DNA of 64,000 nucleotides from Pseudomonas japonica (GCF_900188455.1 NZ_FZOL01000017.1:107755-171754), one strand, 5' to 3'. Positions 7,881-17,752 are shown, numbered from the stretch's first letter. Translations and numbers: made by a program. The notes: a model not told the origin generated them from the sequence alone.

Positions 7881-8858
7881 TTACTCCGCCGGATCGGCGG
7901 GTGGTGTCTGCTGCGCCTGACGCAGCGCGTCGAGATCAGCTTCCAGCTGCTTGACCTGCTTGGCCAACTGGCGCCGCTCGCCACTGACCTGCTCCATCTG
8001 CGCCGACAGTGCCTGGCTCTGCCGCTGCAGCTCTTCACGGGCACCCTGGGACTGCGCCAGGTTGGCACTGAGGGTGCGTCCTTCGCCGATGTAGTGCTCG
8101 CACTGGTCCTTGAGCTGCTGCGACTCGCGCTGGATATGCCGCGCTTCCACCAGAAGACGTTCGTTGTCGCGGTTCAGGCGCGTGGTTTCGTCCTGCTTGA
8201 CGATCAGCGTCTGCTGCAACTGGCGCAACTCGCCCTGCAACTGCTGCACCTGCGCTTCGTGGCGGCGCTGGTCCTGCTCGCGCTGTTCGCGGCTGGCGGT
8301 GCGGTAGTGCTCCAGGGCATCGCGGGCGTGCTGGTGCTTGTCTTCCAGCGAGGCGATCTGCTCGTCCTTGTCGGCCAGACGCAGGTTCAGCTCGCCCACC
8401 GCCTGGCTCAAGGTCGCATTGCGCGTGTGCTCGCTCTGCAGCGTGCTGCGGGTGGTGGCCAGTTCGGCCGATTCCGCCGCCAGCGCCGCGCCCTGGATCT
8501 GCAACTGCTGCTGCGCCGCGGCCAGGGCCTGCTGGCTGTCCTGCAACTGGGTCTTCAGCCCGGCCAGCTCCACATCGAACGACTTCTGCGCCTCGGCGAC
8601 CTTGCTGTCGCTCTCTTCCTTCAACTGCTCGGCCAATTGCCGCACCAGGCCGCTGATGGACTCGCTGAGGTCCGGCACGCTGGTGGTGGCCGGCGGTTTC
8701 TGGATTTCCAGCTCTTTCAGATAACGATGAATGGTGGTCTTCGAACCGGTGTTTCCGAGTTCAATACGCACCGCGTCGATGCTGGGGTGATCGCCCCGGG
8801 CCAGGATCGCCTGACGGGCCTTGTGCACGACTGCCTTGTTGATACCACCGCGGGCCAT
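7881..8858 (-). CDS. KfrA-type DNA-binding coiled-coil protein
   Basis: A 325-aa protein with an N-terminal KfrA DNA-binding domain (residues 1-55, including VRIELGNTGSKTTIHRYLKEL) and a long Gln/Glu/Leu-rich coiled coil from about residue 75 to the C terminus. The plasmid KfrA family binds its own operator and forms extended multimers. AGGAAAAGG upstream supports the ATG at 8858, and an inverted repeat suited to autoregulation lies 29-53 bp upstream. It sits just outside the left repeat cluster of the accessory island. It is a cousin of the TnpT-like proteins at 33.3 and 35.6 kb but has a more canonical KfrA N terminus and host-like composition. Confidence 0.82.
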   Translation of the reverse strand: MARGGINKAVVHKARQAILARGDHPSIDAVRIELGNTGSKTTIHRYLKELEIQKPPATTSVPDLSESISGLVRQLAEQLKEESDSKVAEAQKSFDVELAGLKTQLQDSQQALAAAQQQLQIQGAALAAESAELATTRSTLQSEHTRNATLSQAVGELNLRLADKDEQIASLEDKHQHARDALEHYRTASREQREQDQRRHEAQVQQLQGELRQLQQTLIVKQDETTRLNRDNERLLVEARHIQRESQQLKDQCEHYIGEGRTLSANLAQSQGAREELQRQSQALSAQMEQVSGERRQLAKQVKQLEADLDALRQAQQTPPADPAE

Positions 8859-8886
8859 GTTGCCTTTTCCTGCAATTTCATAATGT

Positions 8887-8911
8887 GGTACGTATCATGT
8901 ATTTACATACC
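8887..8911. promoter_or_regulatory. Imperfect palindrome upstream of the kfrA-like gene
   Basis: Arms GGTACGTA and TACATACC (one mismatch) are separated by 9 bp, 29 bp upstream of the kfrA-like start codon. KfrA proteins repress their own promoters by binding such repeats, so this is a candidate operator. It lies in an AT-rich stretch that could contain the promoter. Confidence 0.4.
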
Positions 8912-9022
8912 AATTTAGTCAATGGCGAAACATGAAAACGTTGAAATTTAAGATTAAATAATCACGACTTATCGAATGTGATAGTCGATTCAGGGGGTAA
9001 AACGTCGCTGCGCGGCCTCGGC

Positions 9023-9062
9023 GGTCATCAGAAGTGAGATCGCTGTCATCAGAAATGAGATT
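9023..9062. repeat. Left end-like repeats of the accessory island
   Basis: Two direct copies of TCATCAGAARTGAGAT, at 9023-9040 (GGTCATCAG...) and 9044-9062 (TGTCATCAG...), sit 21 bp apart. The same unit occurs four times in inverted orientation at 48726-48851. Arrays of short transposase-binding repeats in opposite orientation are typical of Tn7-like, Tn5053-like or IS21-like ends. To the left lies host-like sequence; to the right (9063-9330) I find no convincing gene. I could not identify a target-site duplication. Confidence 0.55.
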
Positions 9063-9330
9063 CTGGCGGTGCGAGCGGTGTGCCGCCGTGGCTGCATGGT
9101 GAAGGGCTTGGGGATTTTGCGCCTCTGATCGAGAGGCCTAAGGGCTGGCGCCCAGTGATGGGAGATGAGGAAAAGCGGAAAGCTATCCGACCCCCCCTTC
9201 ATCTGTCAAAAGGAAAGACAAGGAATTCAGCAGTACGACGGTCAAGTTTGCGCAATCAAAATCAAGTGTACTGACATGCGCAGCAATTACACATAGTTCG
9301 TGCCCCTCACAAAGATTTAAAACGCACTAC

Positions 9331-9609
9331 TCAACTTGGCTTTTTCATCTCGGATTTGACACTGTCTACCAGTTGTTCTAAGTCGAGTCCGGGATCAATG
9401 ACTAGAAATGTCTCGACGATCAGTGCCAGCGGGTGAATACCCAATCGCTCAGTCAGTTCAACGACCTTCTCCAGGCTAACCGCCTTGGTGCCTCTCTCAA
9501 GACAGCTCAAATAGGTCCTGCTACTTACTATCGAAAAGTCCTCCTGAGTGAGCTTTTGCCGTTTGCGCGCGTTTCGTAGCGCTATACCAAACGCTTGCTT
9601 CACGTCCAT
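9331..9609 (-). CDS. XRE-family helix-turn-helix regulator
   Basis: A 92-aa cytoplasmic DNA-binding protein with a Cro/C1-type HTH (about residues 4-60): FGIALRNARKRQKLTQEDFS, then SRTYLSCLERGTKAVSLEKVVELTERLGI. The start at 9609 is preferred among three consecutive ATG codons because GAGGA lies 6 nt upstream. Proteins of this size commonly control excision, defence or cargo genes on mobile elements. A pair of CCTATAG sites lies about 45 bp upstream and may be its operator. It is the first gene inside the island's left end. Confidence 0.82.
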   Translation of the reverse strand: MDVKQAFGIALRNARKRQKLTQEDFSIVSSRTYLSCLERGTKAVSLEKVVELTERLGIHPLALIVETFLVIDPGLDLEQLVDSVKSEMKKPS

Positions 9610-9650
9610 CATCATTCCTCGCAAAAGGAATGATGAAGCCTTTTTTGAAC

Positions 9651-9672
9651 CCTATAGGACTACAACCTATAG
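9651..9672. promoter_or_regulatory. Paired CCTATAG sites upstream of the XRE gene
   Basis: Two identical CCTATAG heptamers, each containing the palindrome CTATAG, have starts spaced 15 bp apart between the divergently oriented XRE regulator and the gene at 9797. The spacing suits binding of a small dimeric HTH repressor. Functional assignment is inferred. Confidence 0.35.
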
Positions 9673-9796
9673 TGTTCATTTTGAATTGGCAGTATGCTTT
9701 CCGAGTTTTCACTCCGCCATCTTTCACGAATGTTAGTGCCGCTCCTCATGCGGCAGCCACTCGACGCTTACCATTTTCTCTATCCCGGAGCCTCAA

Positions 9797-10258
9797 GTGC
9801 TTTTCATATTCGACCCCGTAACACGGGATGTAAGAACCTGGACTCATTGTGAGCTGGAAGGCCTCTGCTTTTTTGTCACGATAAAGTGCATGCATACCGG
9901 GCAGAGGAATCGCGCTGCGATCGTCAACTGCGCATATGAGCTTCGCCACTATCTACTGACAGCTAGGGATGTGGAAATCCATCAGGTGCAGATGATGTGC
10001 CCTCCCTCGATCAGCGGCCAGAATCAATGGGTGCTTTCCGAGCTCGACAGCATCACGCTCTACTCCGGCGTTGACACCAATGAAACCGCTATGGTCTATC
10101 GAGCTAAAGGACAGGTCTACAAGCTTGGAGAACTCGATCTCCGAAAAAGAAAAACGGCGCGCACTTTTTACACCAGTGCAGAACTGTCGCAACGAGTTAC
10201 TGAGGCTAGCGAGTGCCGACCACCTGTCAACAATGTCAGTCTCTACTCGTATGTTTAG
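9797..10258 (+). CDS. Hypothetical protein divergent from the XRE regulator
   Basis: A 153-aa predicted soluble protein beginning at a GTG with GGAG 6 nt upstream, the main evidence for a real gene. It has no recognisable domain; composition is balanced and third codon positions are moderately GC-rich. It is divergent from the XRE gene and convergent with the large STAND NTPase gene. It may be regulated by the XRE protein through the CCTATAG pair. I do not recognise a family. Confidence 0.5.
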   Translation: MLFIFDPVTRDVRTWTHCELEGLCFFVTIKCMHTGQRNRAAIVNCAYELRHYLLTARDVEIHQVQMMCPPSISGQNQWVLSELDSITLYSGVDTNETAMVYRAKGQVYKLGELDLRKRKTARTFYTSAELSQRVTEASECRPPVNNVSLYSYV

Positions 10259-10336
10259 AGCAAGAACCGGCTTCCCAGCCGTGCGCTCCTACTCGCCAGT
10301 CTGCAGGAGTCACCGACCAGTGTCCGTGTTGCTCAG

Positions 10337-13300
10337 TTAGGATGGATAGCGCTTCTCCCTATGGGCTTCAGCAGCATCGGCGATTTTCTTCTCGAACTCA
10401 TGAGCCTCGGCAACTCCAACGCTTACCAGGCGCCCTACCATTGAGTCGATACGAGCACGACATGGATGCACTGGTCCGAGCAAATCAGGCTCTTGGAGGG
10501 CCGCTTGCTCGAACCATTGAACAACGCGCCGCCCGATTCCTAAATTGACCCACAGGTCTGACGAGTCAGTGCGTCCAAACCAGGATTCGGCCGCCTCAAG
10601 AAGAAACCCCAGGTGGGATGTATGGGATCTCACCTCGAGCAGATTCAGCGTGCACAGTGCTACGAAAGCCGTCGGCCCCCCCGGTAACAGCGGAGCTATT
10701 GGTGAAAGGAGCGGATCCACACGGTCGGACAACGACGGCGGAAGGTAGCAGTAGGTATTACCGAATGGATTGTAGGTATTCAGGAACATGCGGGCGACGA
10801 TGCCGGCGAGATCGCTTTTGACCCGCGGCGCAGATGGGTTATCGGAATTCTGCCAGCTTTGAAGGCTCATCACTTGCGATGTCAGCCTGGCGCGTAATTC
10901 AGTTGGCCTGCCTGGAGGATGGCTCCGGTCGTTAAAGTAAAGCGCGTCAGCCGAGAGGATAACCACTTGGGCGATCTTGCCGAATTGCTTACCCGGCAAA
11001 TCTGTCACCAGTTTGAGGTCATTCTCCCAGGATGCATTCGTGCGATCGAGCAGCCGCTCAGCGAACAGCGCGTAATAGGACGAGTTCCACTCATTCGGAT
11101 CACTGCTGATCTCAACATCTGCCGGTAGCCCCAGACCGTTCATTCGTGAGGTCCAGGCCGCATAGGCCAAGACCACCTCAGAGCGCCAACTGATTGCCTC
11201 CCGTGGTGCTTCCTGCACCACCTTCAACCATTGTGCTGCTGAACGGCTGTCGAGACGAATGTCTGATGAAGAATTGGCAGCGTTGGGCTTGGCAGCATCG
11301 TTCTCTTTCGAGCTGGCCGCATTCGACAGGCTCGGAATACGAATGCGCATGCGCTGCTGGAGAATAGGTTGTTCTTCGGGCCAGGCAGGCCACGCCGGCT
11401 CGGGGCCGCCATCCAACCAGGCGATCTCGGCTGCCACTGCCATATTGCTGTTCTTCGCTTGATCCGCGCAGAAGCGAACCTGCTCGGATTCACCCTCTTT
11501 CGATTGGTCGCTCCAGCGCCAAACCATGCTGGCAAAAGCAGCACGCATTGCTGCCTTGAAGAGCTTGGGCTCGTGCTCAAGGATCCGTTCGCGTCCGATG
11601 GAGAATGCCGGCGCAGCGCAACGATCGTTGCGCACTGACAGTCGAATCAGGTCGTTCCGATCGGATTCGTCACCAGTGCGGGTCCAGAGATGAATCAAAG
11701 CAAGAATGGCTATAGCCTGTCGGTTGAAGCGCAGCGTCTCGGTGGAGGTTGCGTGGCGATCTGAGCGCTCTTCAAGCGTAATATTGATGACTTGGCGAAT
11801 CCATCCGGCCGCAGAAGCTAGCAACTCATCGTCACCATCGCGCGCTGCCAGCAAGGCGGTCATGATGAGCCGAGTTGAGCGTGTTTTTTGATAATCAGTG
11901 TCACTGTCGTCAGGAAAGCCTCCGCTCGCGTAGGCAACTGCTTCGCGCGCGGTAGAAGCATTGGCATGATCGACATTGCCGTCGAACGCGAGATCGATGC
12001 GCAATTCCATCTCCCTTGGCCCCCAGGACACTATTTGACGCTCCGCCATAGCCTGGAGGTTCGCCGCCTCTTCTGGTGGCGATTGATAGGCCAATTTTCC
12101 GCCCTCAATGTCAATCCAATTCGATCTCTGCAGCATGTTACTGGCAATGCGCGCAATGACCTCTTTATCACCCCGACTTGAATAGGCTCCGATGGGTTCA
12201 AGACCTGCTATCGCGGCACTTAATTGCGCACGCAAGCGGTTCGCTACTTCGTCATCTGCCAGGTACCAAGGAACCATGTCAAACAGCGCGACGCGCCGTG
12301 ATGGGCGACCCTCCAAATCAGCGAGTTTGACTTTGGCATAGGGCTCCCCTTGCAGGGCAAACTGGTCGAGCACGGATCCCCGGCGATCATGGTTGCAACG
12401 CACACTGTCAGCGGCGAGCAGCTCTGGGCTGGCAATGAACCGTGCCAATGCATCATGTGCAACGTCGGCGTGGGAAAGAAGCACATCGACTGCGACCAGA
12501 ACATACGCAGCGCAACTGCCTTGAGGACCAAGTATGTCGGTGAGTACATTCTCGGCCGCCATTCCGCCGTCGAGTCGTTGCTGACTCCAGGCTTCGAGTG
12601 CCTTGAGCCCAGATGCCACAGCACCCTCATTGCATTGATCTCGCGACCAGAGATAGCTGTCTGGTCGAGGAAAGAGTCGTGGCCCATCACCAAGATCGAT
12701 GGCGAAACCCGAGTCCATAGTGTCATTGTCATCTGTGCTGAATGTGATGGCATGGGACACGAGCGTTCGGATCAAACGCAATCCTTCGTCAGGTGCGGAT
12801 TCCAGTAGGTCCAGGAACGGTGGTTGTGCTGGCGAAGCTGGCAGGTAACTGCTGTCCGCGTACGTGAGTGCACGCTCCCTGATTCGGCCTCCCAACCCAT
12901 AGTCCGCTTCTGCCGGCACAAGGCTTTTGAGCACCAAGTCAGCTAACTCACGAGGCGCAACCGGAGCAATAGCATTTGAAAGTTCTCGAATCGCATTCGT
13001 CTTGTAACCACTCTCCTCGTTGGCTACCTCCTTCAGATAGAGCTTAAGCTCATCAGGGGCGTAGCTGCCGAGCATCACAGCGATTAAACGAAGTCGCTCC
13101 ACCATGCTGTTTTGATCAATAGCCTGCGATCGCGCACCAGGGATCGTCACTTCAGCGTCACGGAGGTCCAGCTGCCGCAACCATCCGAAGAGCATGATCG
13201 CAGTTTCACGGCCAAGGCTCGGATTCTCTTTCAGCGAAAAGAGCTGAATTTTTACGAGCTCGACTATCGTGGGAATCGCTTGCAGTGGAATCGCTGCCTT

Positions 13301-15451
13301 ATGTTTCAGCAGCCAGCATAGAACGAGAGTGGCGGACCAGGTAATCGAGATCCGAAATGACCGCGGCTTGTCAACGGGAGCTCCCTCTAGGGTCTTCAGG
13401 TCGGCTACCGATATTGTTTCAACAACGGAGACTGTTGTGCACAGCTCTACAAGGAGTGCTGCCTCATTGGCAAGTAAATGGTCTCTGCACTTGTCGAGCA
13501 GTTGGTAGCCTATCTCTGAACGCGGTAAGGCGAGGATCGCTTGGCGCCGCCACGAACTATGCGCACCAGAGACAGCGAGGGCCTGCAGCAGCTGAAGCCA
13601 CTGGCCAGCATCCGCGCCGGATTCGAGAACTAAGCGAGCCGAGAACTCAATGCCCCGTGCAATTCGCGGAGATACCGGCACGCTCAGATCTAGGCTCGCC
13701 AAATGTTGGAAGTTTTCAGCCAGGTAACTGCCGATCCCCCAATCACAGAGCACATCGTGGTAGAAGTCTAGGCAGTCACGTCGTATTTCCTTGAGCGTCA
13801 GGGTTTCCACTAAGTGGGAGCGTGCTGCTGAATCCTCGCCAACCTCCAATCCTCTCCCGCCTTTAAGCACACTTTCCGCCAATGCTGCGACGAGCCGCTG
13901 AGCGCCCCGTATGTCTTTTGTCGGCGCGTTGTCGGCAGTTGACCACCACAACCGAGCCATACCCGCTTCCGTGTGTACGCGGGTTGGGCTTGACACCTTA
14001 AGTAGTCGGGAAAGACGGTAGAGATTGCGAGAAAGCCCGGCTGCAGGATGACTTGAGCTAAGTACTGACTGAAGCGCCGGAGCTTGCTCGATGAGTGTCG
14101 CGACTTCAGCGTCAGAAAGCGCTCCAATCTCAACACGTTGGGTGCCACCCAATGCGGTAACGATCTGCTCGTCGAGCCATATCACGTCGCAGATGTCATT
14201 GGCGTTGCGCATGGTGGTAATGACTTTGAAGTCTGGAATCGCGCTTGCGGCTCTGAGGATCTCCAGGACTGTTCTCTGGCGTCCCGTGTCCTCGAACATG
14301 TCCAGGCCGTCAATGAAAATTACCGTACCACCACTTGCGGCCAAATCGTTCAAGAAATCGGAGGCCACCCCTGGAATGCCCAGGGCGTTTGAAAACGCTA
14401 GCCATCCACCCGAAGGCGTAGAGTCGGGATCAAGAACTATAATCGTCGCCAGGCGCGCGGCCCGCTCCGCGAAATGGCGGAGGATCGAGGATTTACCTAC
14501 GCCCGGATTTCCTCGAACCACCACGAAGCGGTGGTTTTCAAATGCATCATCGATCGCAGAGATTGCCTCCAAGCGAAGCAATGTTACCCCCGCCACATTC
14601 ATACCGATATGGGCGAGCGTATTGTGCGCAAGTTCGGCAAGTTTGGCGCGAGCCTGGCCATATTCCCTGTGGCCGGCAAGTTGAAAGCCTGCCTCGGCTA
14701 GATTTGCCCTAAGGGCTTGAAGGTCTATGGTACCGCCTGTCGTTCCAGTCTTGATCGAAAACTCGATCAAGCGGCTCCATAACGCTTCTGCCCGCCCCTC
14801 CTCGCCGTCCGCCAGTGCTGTTCGTGCCAGCGATATTCCGTGCGTGCGGGCCATCGGAGACGTCGCCTCGAAATCAAACTCAAGGATGAGCAATCGCCGC
14901 AAGATTCGCCAAATGGTTTCAGGGTCATCGACGACACCGCCTGAGACCAAGTGCTTTTGCGTCGTCGCGATAAACTCGCGCATTGAGCTACTCGCGACGC
15001 CCTTGGCCGCCAAGCGAGTGAAAAATGCTTCCGCATGTTCCGCGCTGCGCGCCCACTTCAGGACATCCTGGTAGGCTCCCGAGATATTGCGACTTGTTCG
15101 CTGGGTGGCAATACCTAGAAAATGTCGATCCTCCGGAACAGAGCGGACCTTGCTTTGTGCTAATTGGGTCGCGACGTCCTTGAAGACTTTGTCAGCCGGA
15201 GAGAAGGTGATGTCTCGTTTCGACTGAATCTCGAGAATGTAGTCGCCATCATGGCCAGCGCCAAAAATGATCAGATCGTCTAGCGCAAACCCGTTTTCAA
15301 CGCCTTGGAACTGAACACTAACGACCCGGGCCTGAGGTAGACCCCGGGCACGATTGCCAGTTATCAAGGCAAGCAAATACAAGGCCCCGAGCTCACCCTC
15401 GATATACGCCCCGGCCGCCCCTCGCGATGCCGGGCTTGAGCCGATCTCCAT
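10337..15451 (-). CDS. Avs-like STAND NTPase with N-terminal nuclease-like domain
   Basis: A protein of about 1704 aa. The N terminus (residues 10-110) has FALDDLIIF then YILEIQSKRDITF, a D...ExxxK pattern resembling the Cap4/DUF4297 nuclease domain of prokaryotic defence proteins. The NTPase has a P-loop RGNPGVGKSS (about residue 315) and Walker B VIFIDGLDMFED (about 385). The last 1100 residues are a long helical solenoid-like region without clear motifs, the layout of antiviral STAND (Avs) sensors that recognise phage proteins and trigger cell suicide. GTG at 15466 is an alternative start five codons upstream. The gene stands alone, converging with the gene at 9797. Family membership (STAND plus nuclease) is fairly firm; the exact Avs type and trigger are not. 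Confidence 0.72.
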   Translation of the reverse strand: MEIGSSPASRGAAGAYIEGELGALYLLALITGNRARGLPQARVVSVQFQGVENGFALDDLIIFGAGHDGDYILEIQSKRDITFSPADKVFKDVATQLAQSKVRSVPEDRHFLGIATQRTSRNISGAYQDVLKWARSAEHAEAFFTRLAAKGVASSSMREFIATTQKHLVSGGVVDDPETIWRILRRLLILEFDFEATSPMARTHGISLARTALADGEEGRAEALWSRLIEFSIKTGTTGGTIDLQALRANLAEAGFQLAGHREYGQARAKLAELAHNTLAHIGMNVAGVTLLRLEAISAIDDAFENHRFVVVRGNPGVGKSSILRHFAERAARLATIIVLDPDSTPSGGWLAFSNALGIPGVASDFLNDLAASGGTVIFIDGLDMFEDTGRQRTVLEILRAASAIPDFKVITTMRNANDICDVIWLDEQIVTALGGTQRVEIGALSDAEVATLIEQAPALQSVLSSSHPAAGLSRNLYRLSRLLKVSSPTRVHTEAGMARLWWSTADNAPTKDIRGAQRLVAALAESVLKGGRGLEVGEDSAARSHLVETLTLKEIRRDCLDFYHDVLCDWGIGSYLAENFQHLASLDLSVPVSPRIARGIEFSARLVLESGADAGQWLQLLQALAVSGAHSSWRRQAILALPRSEIGYQLLDKCRDHLLANEAALLVELCTTVSVVETISVADLKTLEGAPVDKPRSFRISITWSATLVLCWLLKHKAAIPLQAIPTIVELVKIQLFSLKENPSLGRETAIMLFGWLRQLDLRDAEVTIPGARSQAIDQNSMVERLRLIAVMLGSYAPDELKLYLKEVANEESGYKTNAIRELSNAIAPVAPRELADLVLKSLVPAEADYGLGGRIRERALTYADSSYLPASPAQPPFLDLLESAPDEGLRLIRTLVSHAITFSTDDNDTMDSGFAIDLGDGPRLFPRPDSYLWSRDQCNEGAVASGLKALEAWSQQRLDGGMAAENVLTDILGPQGSCAAYVLVAVDVLLSHADVAHDALARFIASPELLAADSVRCNHDRRGSVLDQFALQGEPYAKVKLADLEGRPSRRVALFDMVPWYLADDEVANRLRAQLSAAIAGLEPIGAYSSRGDKEVIARIASNMLQRSNWIDIEGGKLAYQSPPEEAANLQAMAERQIVSWGPREMELRIDLAFDGNVDHANASTAREAVAYASGGFPDDSDTDYQKTRSTRLIMTALLAARDGDDELLASAAGWIRQVINITLEERSDRHATSTETLRFNRQAIAILALIHLWTRTGDESDRNDLIRLSVRNDRCAAPAFSIGRERILEHEPKLFKAAMRAAFASMVWRWSDQSKEGESEQVRFCADQAKNSNMAVAAEIAWLDGGPEPAWPAWPEEQPILQQRMRIRIPSLSNAASSKENDAAKPNAANSSSDIRLDSRSAAQWLKVVQEAPREAISWRSEVVLAYAAWTSRMNGLGLPADVEISSDPNEWNSSYYALFAERLLDRTNASWENDLKLVTDLPGKQFGKIAQVVILSADALYFNDRSHPPGRPTELRARLTSQVMSLQSWQNSDNPSAPRVKSDLAGIVARMFLNTYNPFGNTYCYLPPSLSDRVDPLLSPIAPLLPGGPTAFVALCTLNLLEVRSHTSHLGFLLEAAESWFGRTDSSDLWVNLGIGRRVVQWFEQAALQEPDLLGPVHPCRARIDSMVGRLVSVGVAEAHEFEKKIADAAEAHREKRYPS

Positions 15452-15806
15452 TCTGCTGAACTCCACCTCTATCCGCGAGCATCATGCGCGCACGGGTTCG
15501 ACTATTGCACAGAAGAGCCGAGGAATCGACCTTGGCGTCTTAGAGAGACTTGGGCTCCCGGGGAGCAAGTTTATGGCAAGGCCTTTCGAACACCAATCTG
15601 AGCTAGACGTCTCGGTGTGGAGACCCGCCGAGGCTATTACTACTTTCGTCGTCGTTCTGTATTTCAGATGGATTGCTCAATAGTTCGGCTTAAAGGGTGC
15701 GGCCGTCTCAAGCTGAGGGGTGATAGTCGCTGATATGGTAGTGACACTGACGTCATTGTTGGTCTACCGTCGACGCGACAGATGTAGCCATTGCGGCTGA
15801 ATCAGC

Positions 15807-15986
15807 ATGCTAATCGCCTTGTTCTATCTCGGCAAGGAAGAACCCACTATGAGCGTTATTACGCACGCCTTGAAGTCATTGGGTCTTGAGGAGTTTGAGC
15901 AGCTCAAGGCCTCAAGGAAGCCTCAATGGATGCAGTCGGCCCTGGAACAGGCTGGTAAAGTAATTGAGTGGCGATCTGTAAAATAG
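15807..15986 (+). pseudogene. C-terminal fragment of a DUF6088 (AbiEi-like) gene
   Basis: Sixty codons read as LFYLGKEEPTMSVITHALKSL then LEEFEQLKASRKPQWMQSALEQAGK. This matches the last ~60 residues of the intact DUF6088 protein at 32646-33269, where LKASRKPQWM aligns with LQASRKPQWM. No upstream part of the gene is present in any frame, so this is a decayed remnant. The 340 bp between it and the start of the large NTPase (15467-15806) holds nothing else I can support. It indicates that the island once had a second copy. Confidence 0.8.
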
Positions 15987-16109
15987 CGGCGAGAGGAGAA
16001 GGCGACAATGCGTCTTTAACCAAGGCTAACATTTCTAAGGCGTTTTCATTAAATTGCACCGATCGCGCAAAATCACCATATTTCTACTCATCAAAAAGAA
16101 GTCGTGTCA

Positions 16110-17108
16110 ATGAGCGAAAAAACTCAAAATGATATCAAGGCCATTCGGCATGAGCTGCAGGGCGGAGAAGATGATTTGGCGTACAACGGTCCCAGATCAC
16201 TGAAATATTATGTTCGGGACATCCATCGGCAGCTCGGGAAATGGCTTTCGAGCCAAGGCTCTGCCGAGGACAGGGGGCACTATGAGCTCAGTTGGGCACT
16301 TGGATTGGTTGGAATCATTGGCGTTTTGCTCGCATTCACTCGCTCCGCAGAGAGCGATATTGAGTGGGTGAAAGACCACACCGTCGCATTCCGTCTATGG
16401 GCTGTAGTGTTTTGCACCATTTTCATAGGCGTATCCATAGAGCGATCAGCCGTCGTACGCTCGCTGTGGAGCTTCACGAGCACAAAGTTTCTGATATCAG
16501 TAATTCTTTCAGGGGTGGTGCTGTATTCAAGAGGGAACGCCGCAGCATACGTAAACGGTGTCTTCCATGTAGACGCATCGGCACTGCCAATCACGCTCGT
16601 GTTCACTACCGGGCTACTCATAATCAAGCTTGTGCTCCCGTTCGTGCTCACCGTCGCCCTAGTGCTTTCTTTGGTTCATGGGCTCATCAGTGCCGGCTGG
16701 ATCAAAGGCAAGTTGGCGGGTGAGGTACGTCACGAACCACCTTTTTACTCTGTCCTCTCCGTGCTGGTTTCTGGGGTGATTTTATATTTCGGGTGGAGCT
16801 GGTCCCACGACCAGATTGCAGATTCCCGAGTGCCCGAAAAGGTATACCTGATGGCGAACGCGTTGGATTTCAGTTACTCCCATGAGTGCAGCAATATAGC
16901 ATCCGACAGCCCTGTGGTGTTTCTCGGCGCCGCTCAAGAGGCTGTTTTGGTTGCGCCCTACAAGCTTCCCAGTTTCGATTTCGCTGAGTTTTTTGAAAAA
17001 ACAGTCTCCGTGCCCACTAATTTCTATCGTTCGCGTTGCGAATACAAATCCCAACCGGTAGCCGAGAAGCTTGAGTTCGAGTATCCCCGCTTAGACTTCA
17101 GCGACTAG
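16110..17108 (+). CDS. Multi-pass membrane protein of unknown function
   Basis: A 332-aa protein with a hydrophilic N-terminal 50 residues followed by about five hydrophobic helices (residues 57-80, 92-112, 120-140, 160-195, 208-228). The C-terminal domain of about 100 residues is probably extracytoplasmic. The ATG at 16110 is favoured over GTG at 16104 because of the AGAAG 10-15 nt upstream. It overlaps the convergent neighbouring gene by 4 bp at their stops. No family recognised. In an island of defence genes a membrane effector is conceivable, but nothing in the sequence proves it. Confidence 0.6.
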   Translation: MSEKTQNDIKAIRHELQGGEDDLAYNGPRSLKYYVRDIHRQLGKWLSSQGSAEDRGHYELSWALGLVGIIGVLLAFTRSAESDIEWVKDHTVAFRLWAVVFCTIFIGVSIERSAVVRSLWSFTSTKFLISVILSGVVLYSRGNAAAYVNGVFHVDASALPITLVFTTGLLIIKLVLPFVLTVALVLSLVHGLISAGWIKGKLAGEVRHEPPFYSVLSVLVSGVILYFGWSWSHDQIADSRVPEKVYLMANALDFSYSHECSNIASDSPVVFLGAAQEAVLVAPYKLPSFDFAEFFEKTVSVPTNFYRSRCEYKSQPVAEKLEFEYPRLDFSD

Positions 17109-17752
17109 GGATACTGATTCAGCGCGAATTGAGCGCGAAGTCGCAAAGCAAGTCGCGCCCGCCATTCTCCCACAACCGGATCTGATAAGCTTTTCAGCTT
17201 GGCACCAGGTGTTCTCGCGAGGGCGCGCACTGCACAAAGCAGGTTATCCGCCAAGTCCTTTGCGGGCCTCATTCCGACTGCGCGGACGATGTTGATAGTG
17301 CCATTCTGTCCCCGCGACCCGCTTGCAAGCCAGCCCTCTGGCCATTCGAATCGATGTTTATAAAAGTTTGCAGCTCCGTTAGCGATCGCTACACAGCTAA
17401 GACCTGAATCTGGATTGATATCTGCCTCCAGTTTCATCACTGCTTCCTTACCTATCGTCTGTCCGTTTAGCTCGAAGACCCGTTTTACGATCGAGACGGT
17501 TTCGGTGATGGCTGCCTGAATGAGCACAAACATGGCCCCAAGTAGTACACCGACTTCGTCGTACATCAACTCTGCCGGGTGGTCCCAGTATTTACGCCCC
17601 GGACTGCCAAGATCTCGTAGGCGCTCAGACCAAGCATCCAGTGCTTGTTCAGTGAGTTCCGCATGCGATCTGATTACGCTAGAAAGGGGAAACTGTTCGA
17701 GTACGTCCTCTAGCTGCTCCACCATTCTCAATATCTGTGTCTGCCTGTCCAA
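17105..17752 (-). CDS. Hypothetical protein
   Basis: A 215-aa predicted soluble, largely helical protein starting at TTG with AGGA 8 nt upstream (a later in-frame ATG at 17725 is possible). The central segment LSCVAIANGAANFYKHRFEWPEGW is the most distinctive, but no domain is recognised. It converges with the membrane protein gene, sharing 4 bp. The 420 bp upstream (17753-18172) contains no gene, RNA or repeat that I can support. Confidence 0.5.
   Translation of the reverse strand: MDRQTQILRMVEQLEDVLEQFPLSSVIRSHAELTEQALDAWSERLRDLGSPGRKYWDHPAELMYDEVGVLLGAMFVLIQAAITETVSIVKRVFELNGQTIGKEAVMKLEADINPDSGLSCVAIANGAANFYKHRFEWPEGWLASGSRGQNGTINIVRAVGMRPAKDLADNLLCAVRALARTPGAKLKSLSDPVVGEWRARLALRLRAQFALNQYP

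Noticed and set aside
9063..9300. Possible coding frame (9080-9274) just inside the left repeats
   Set aside because: The 64-aa translation has no ribosome site or recognisable family, and no IS gene can be reconstructed.
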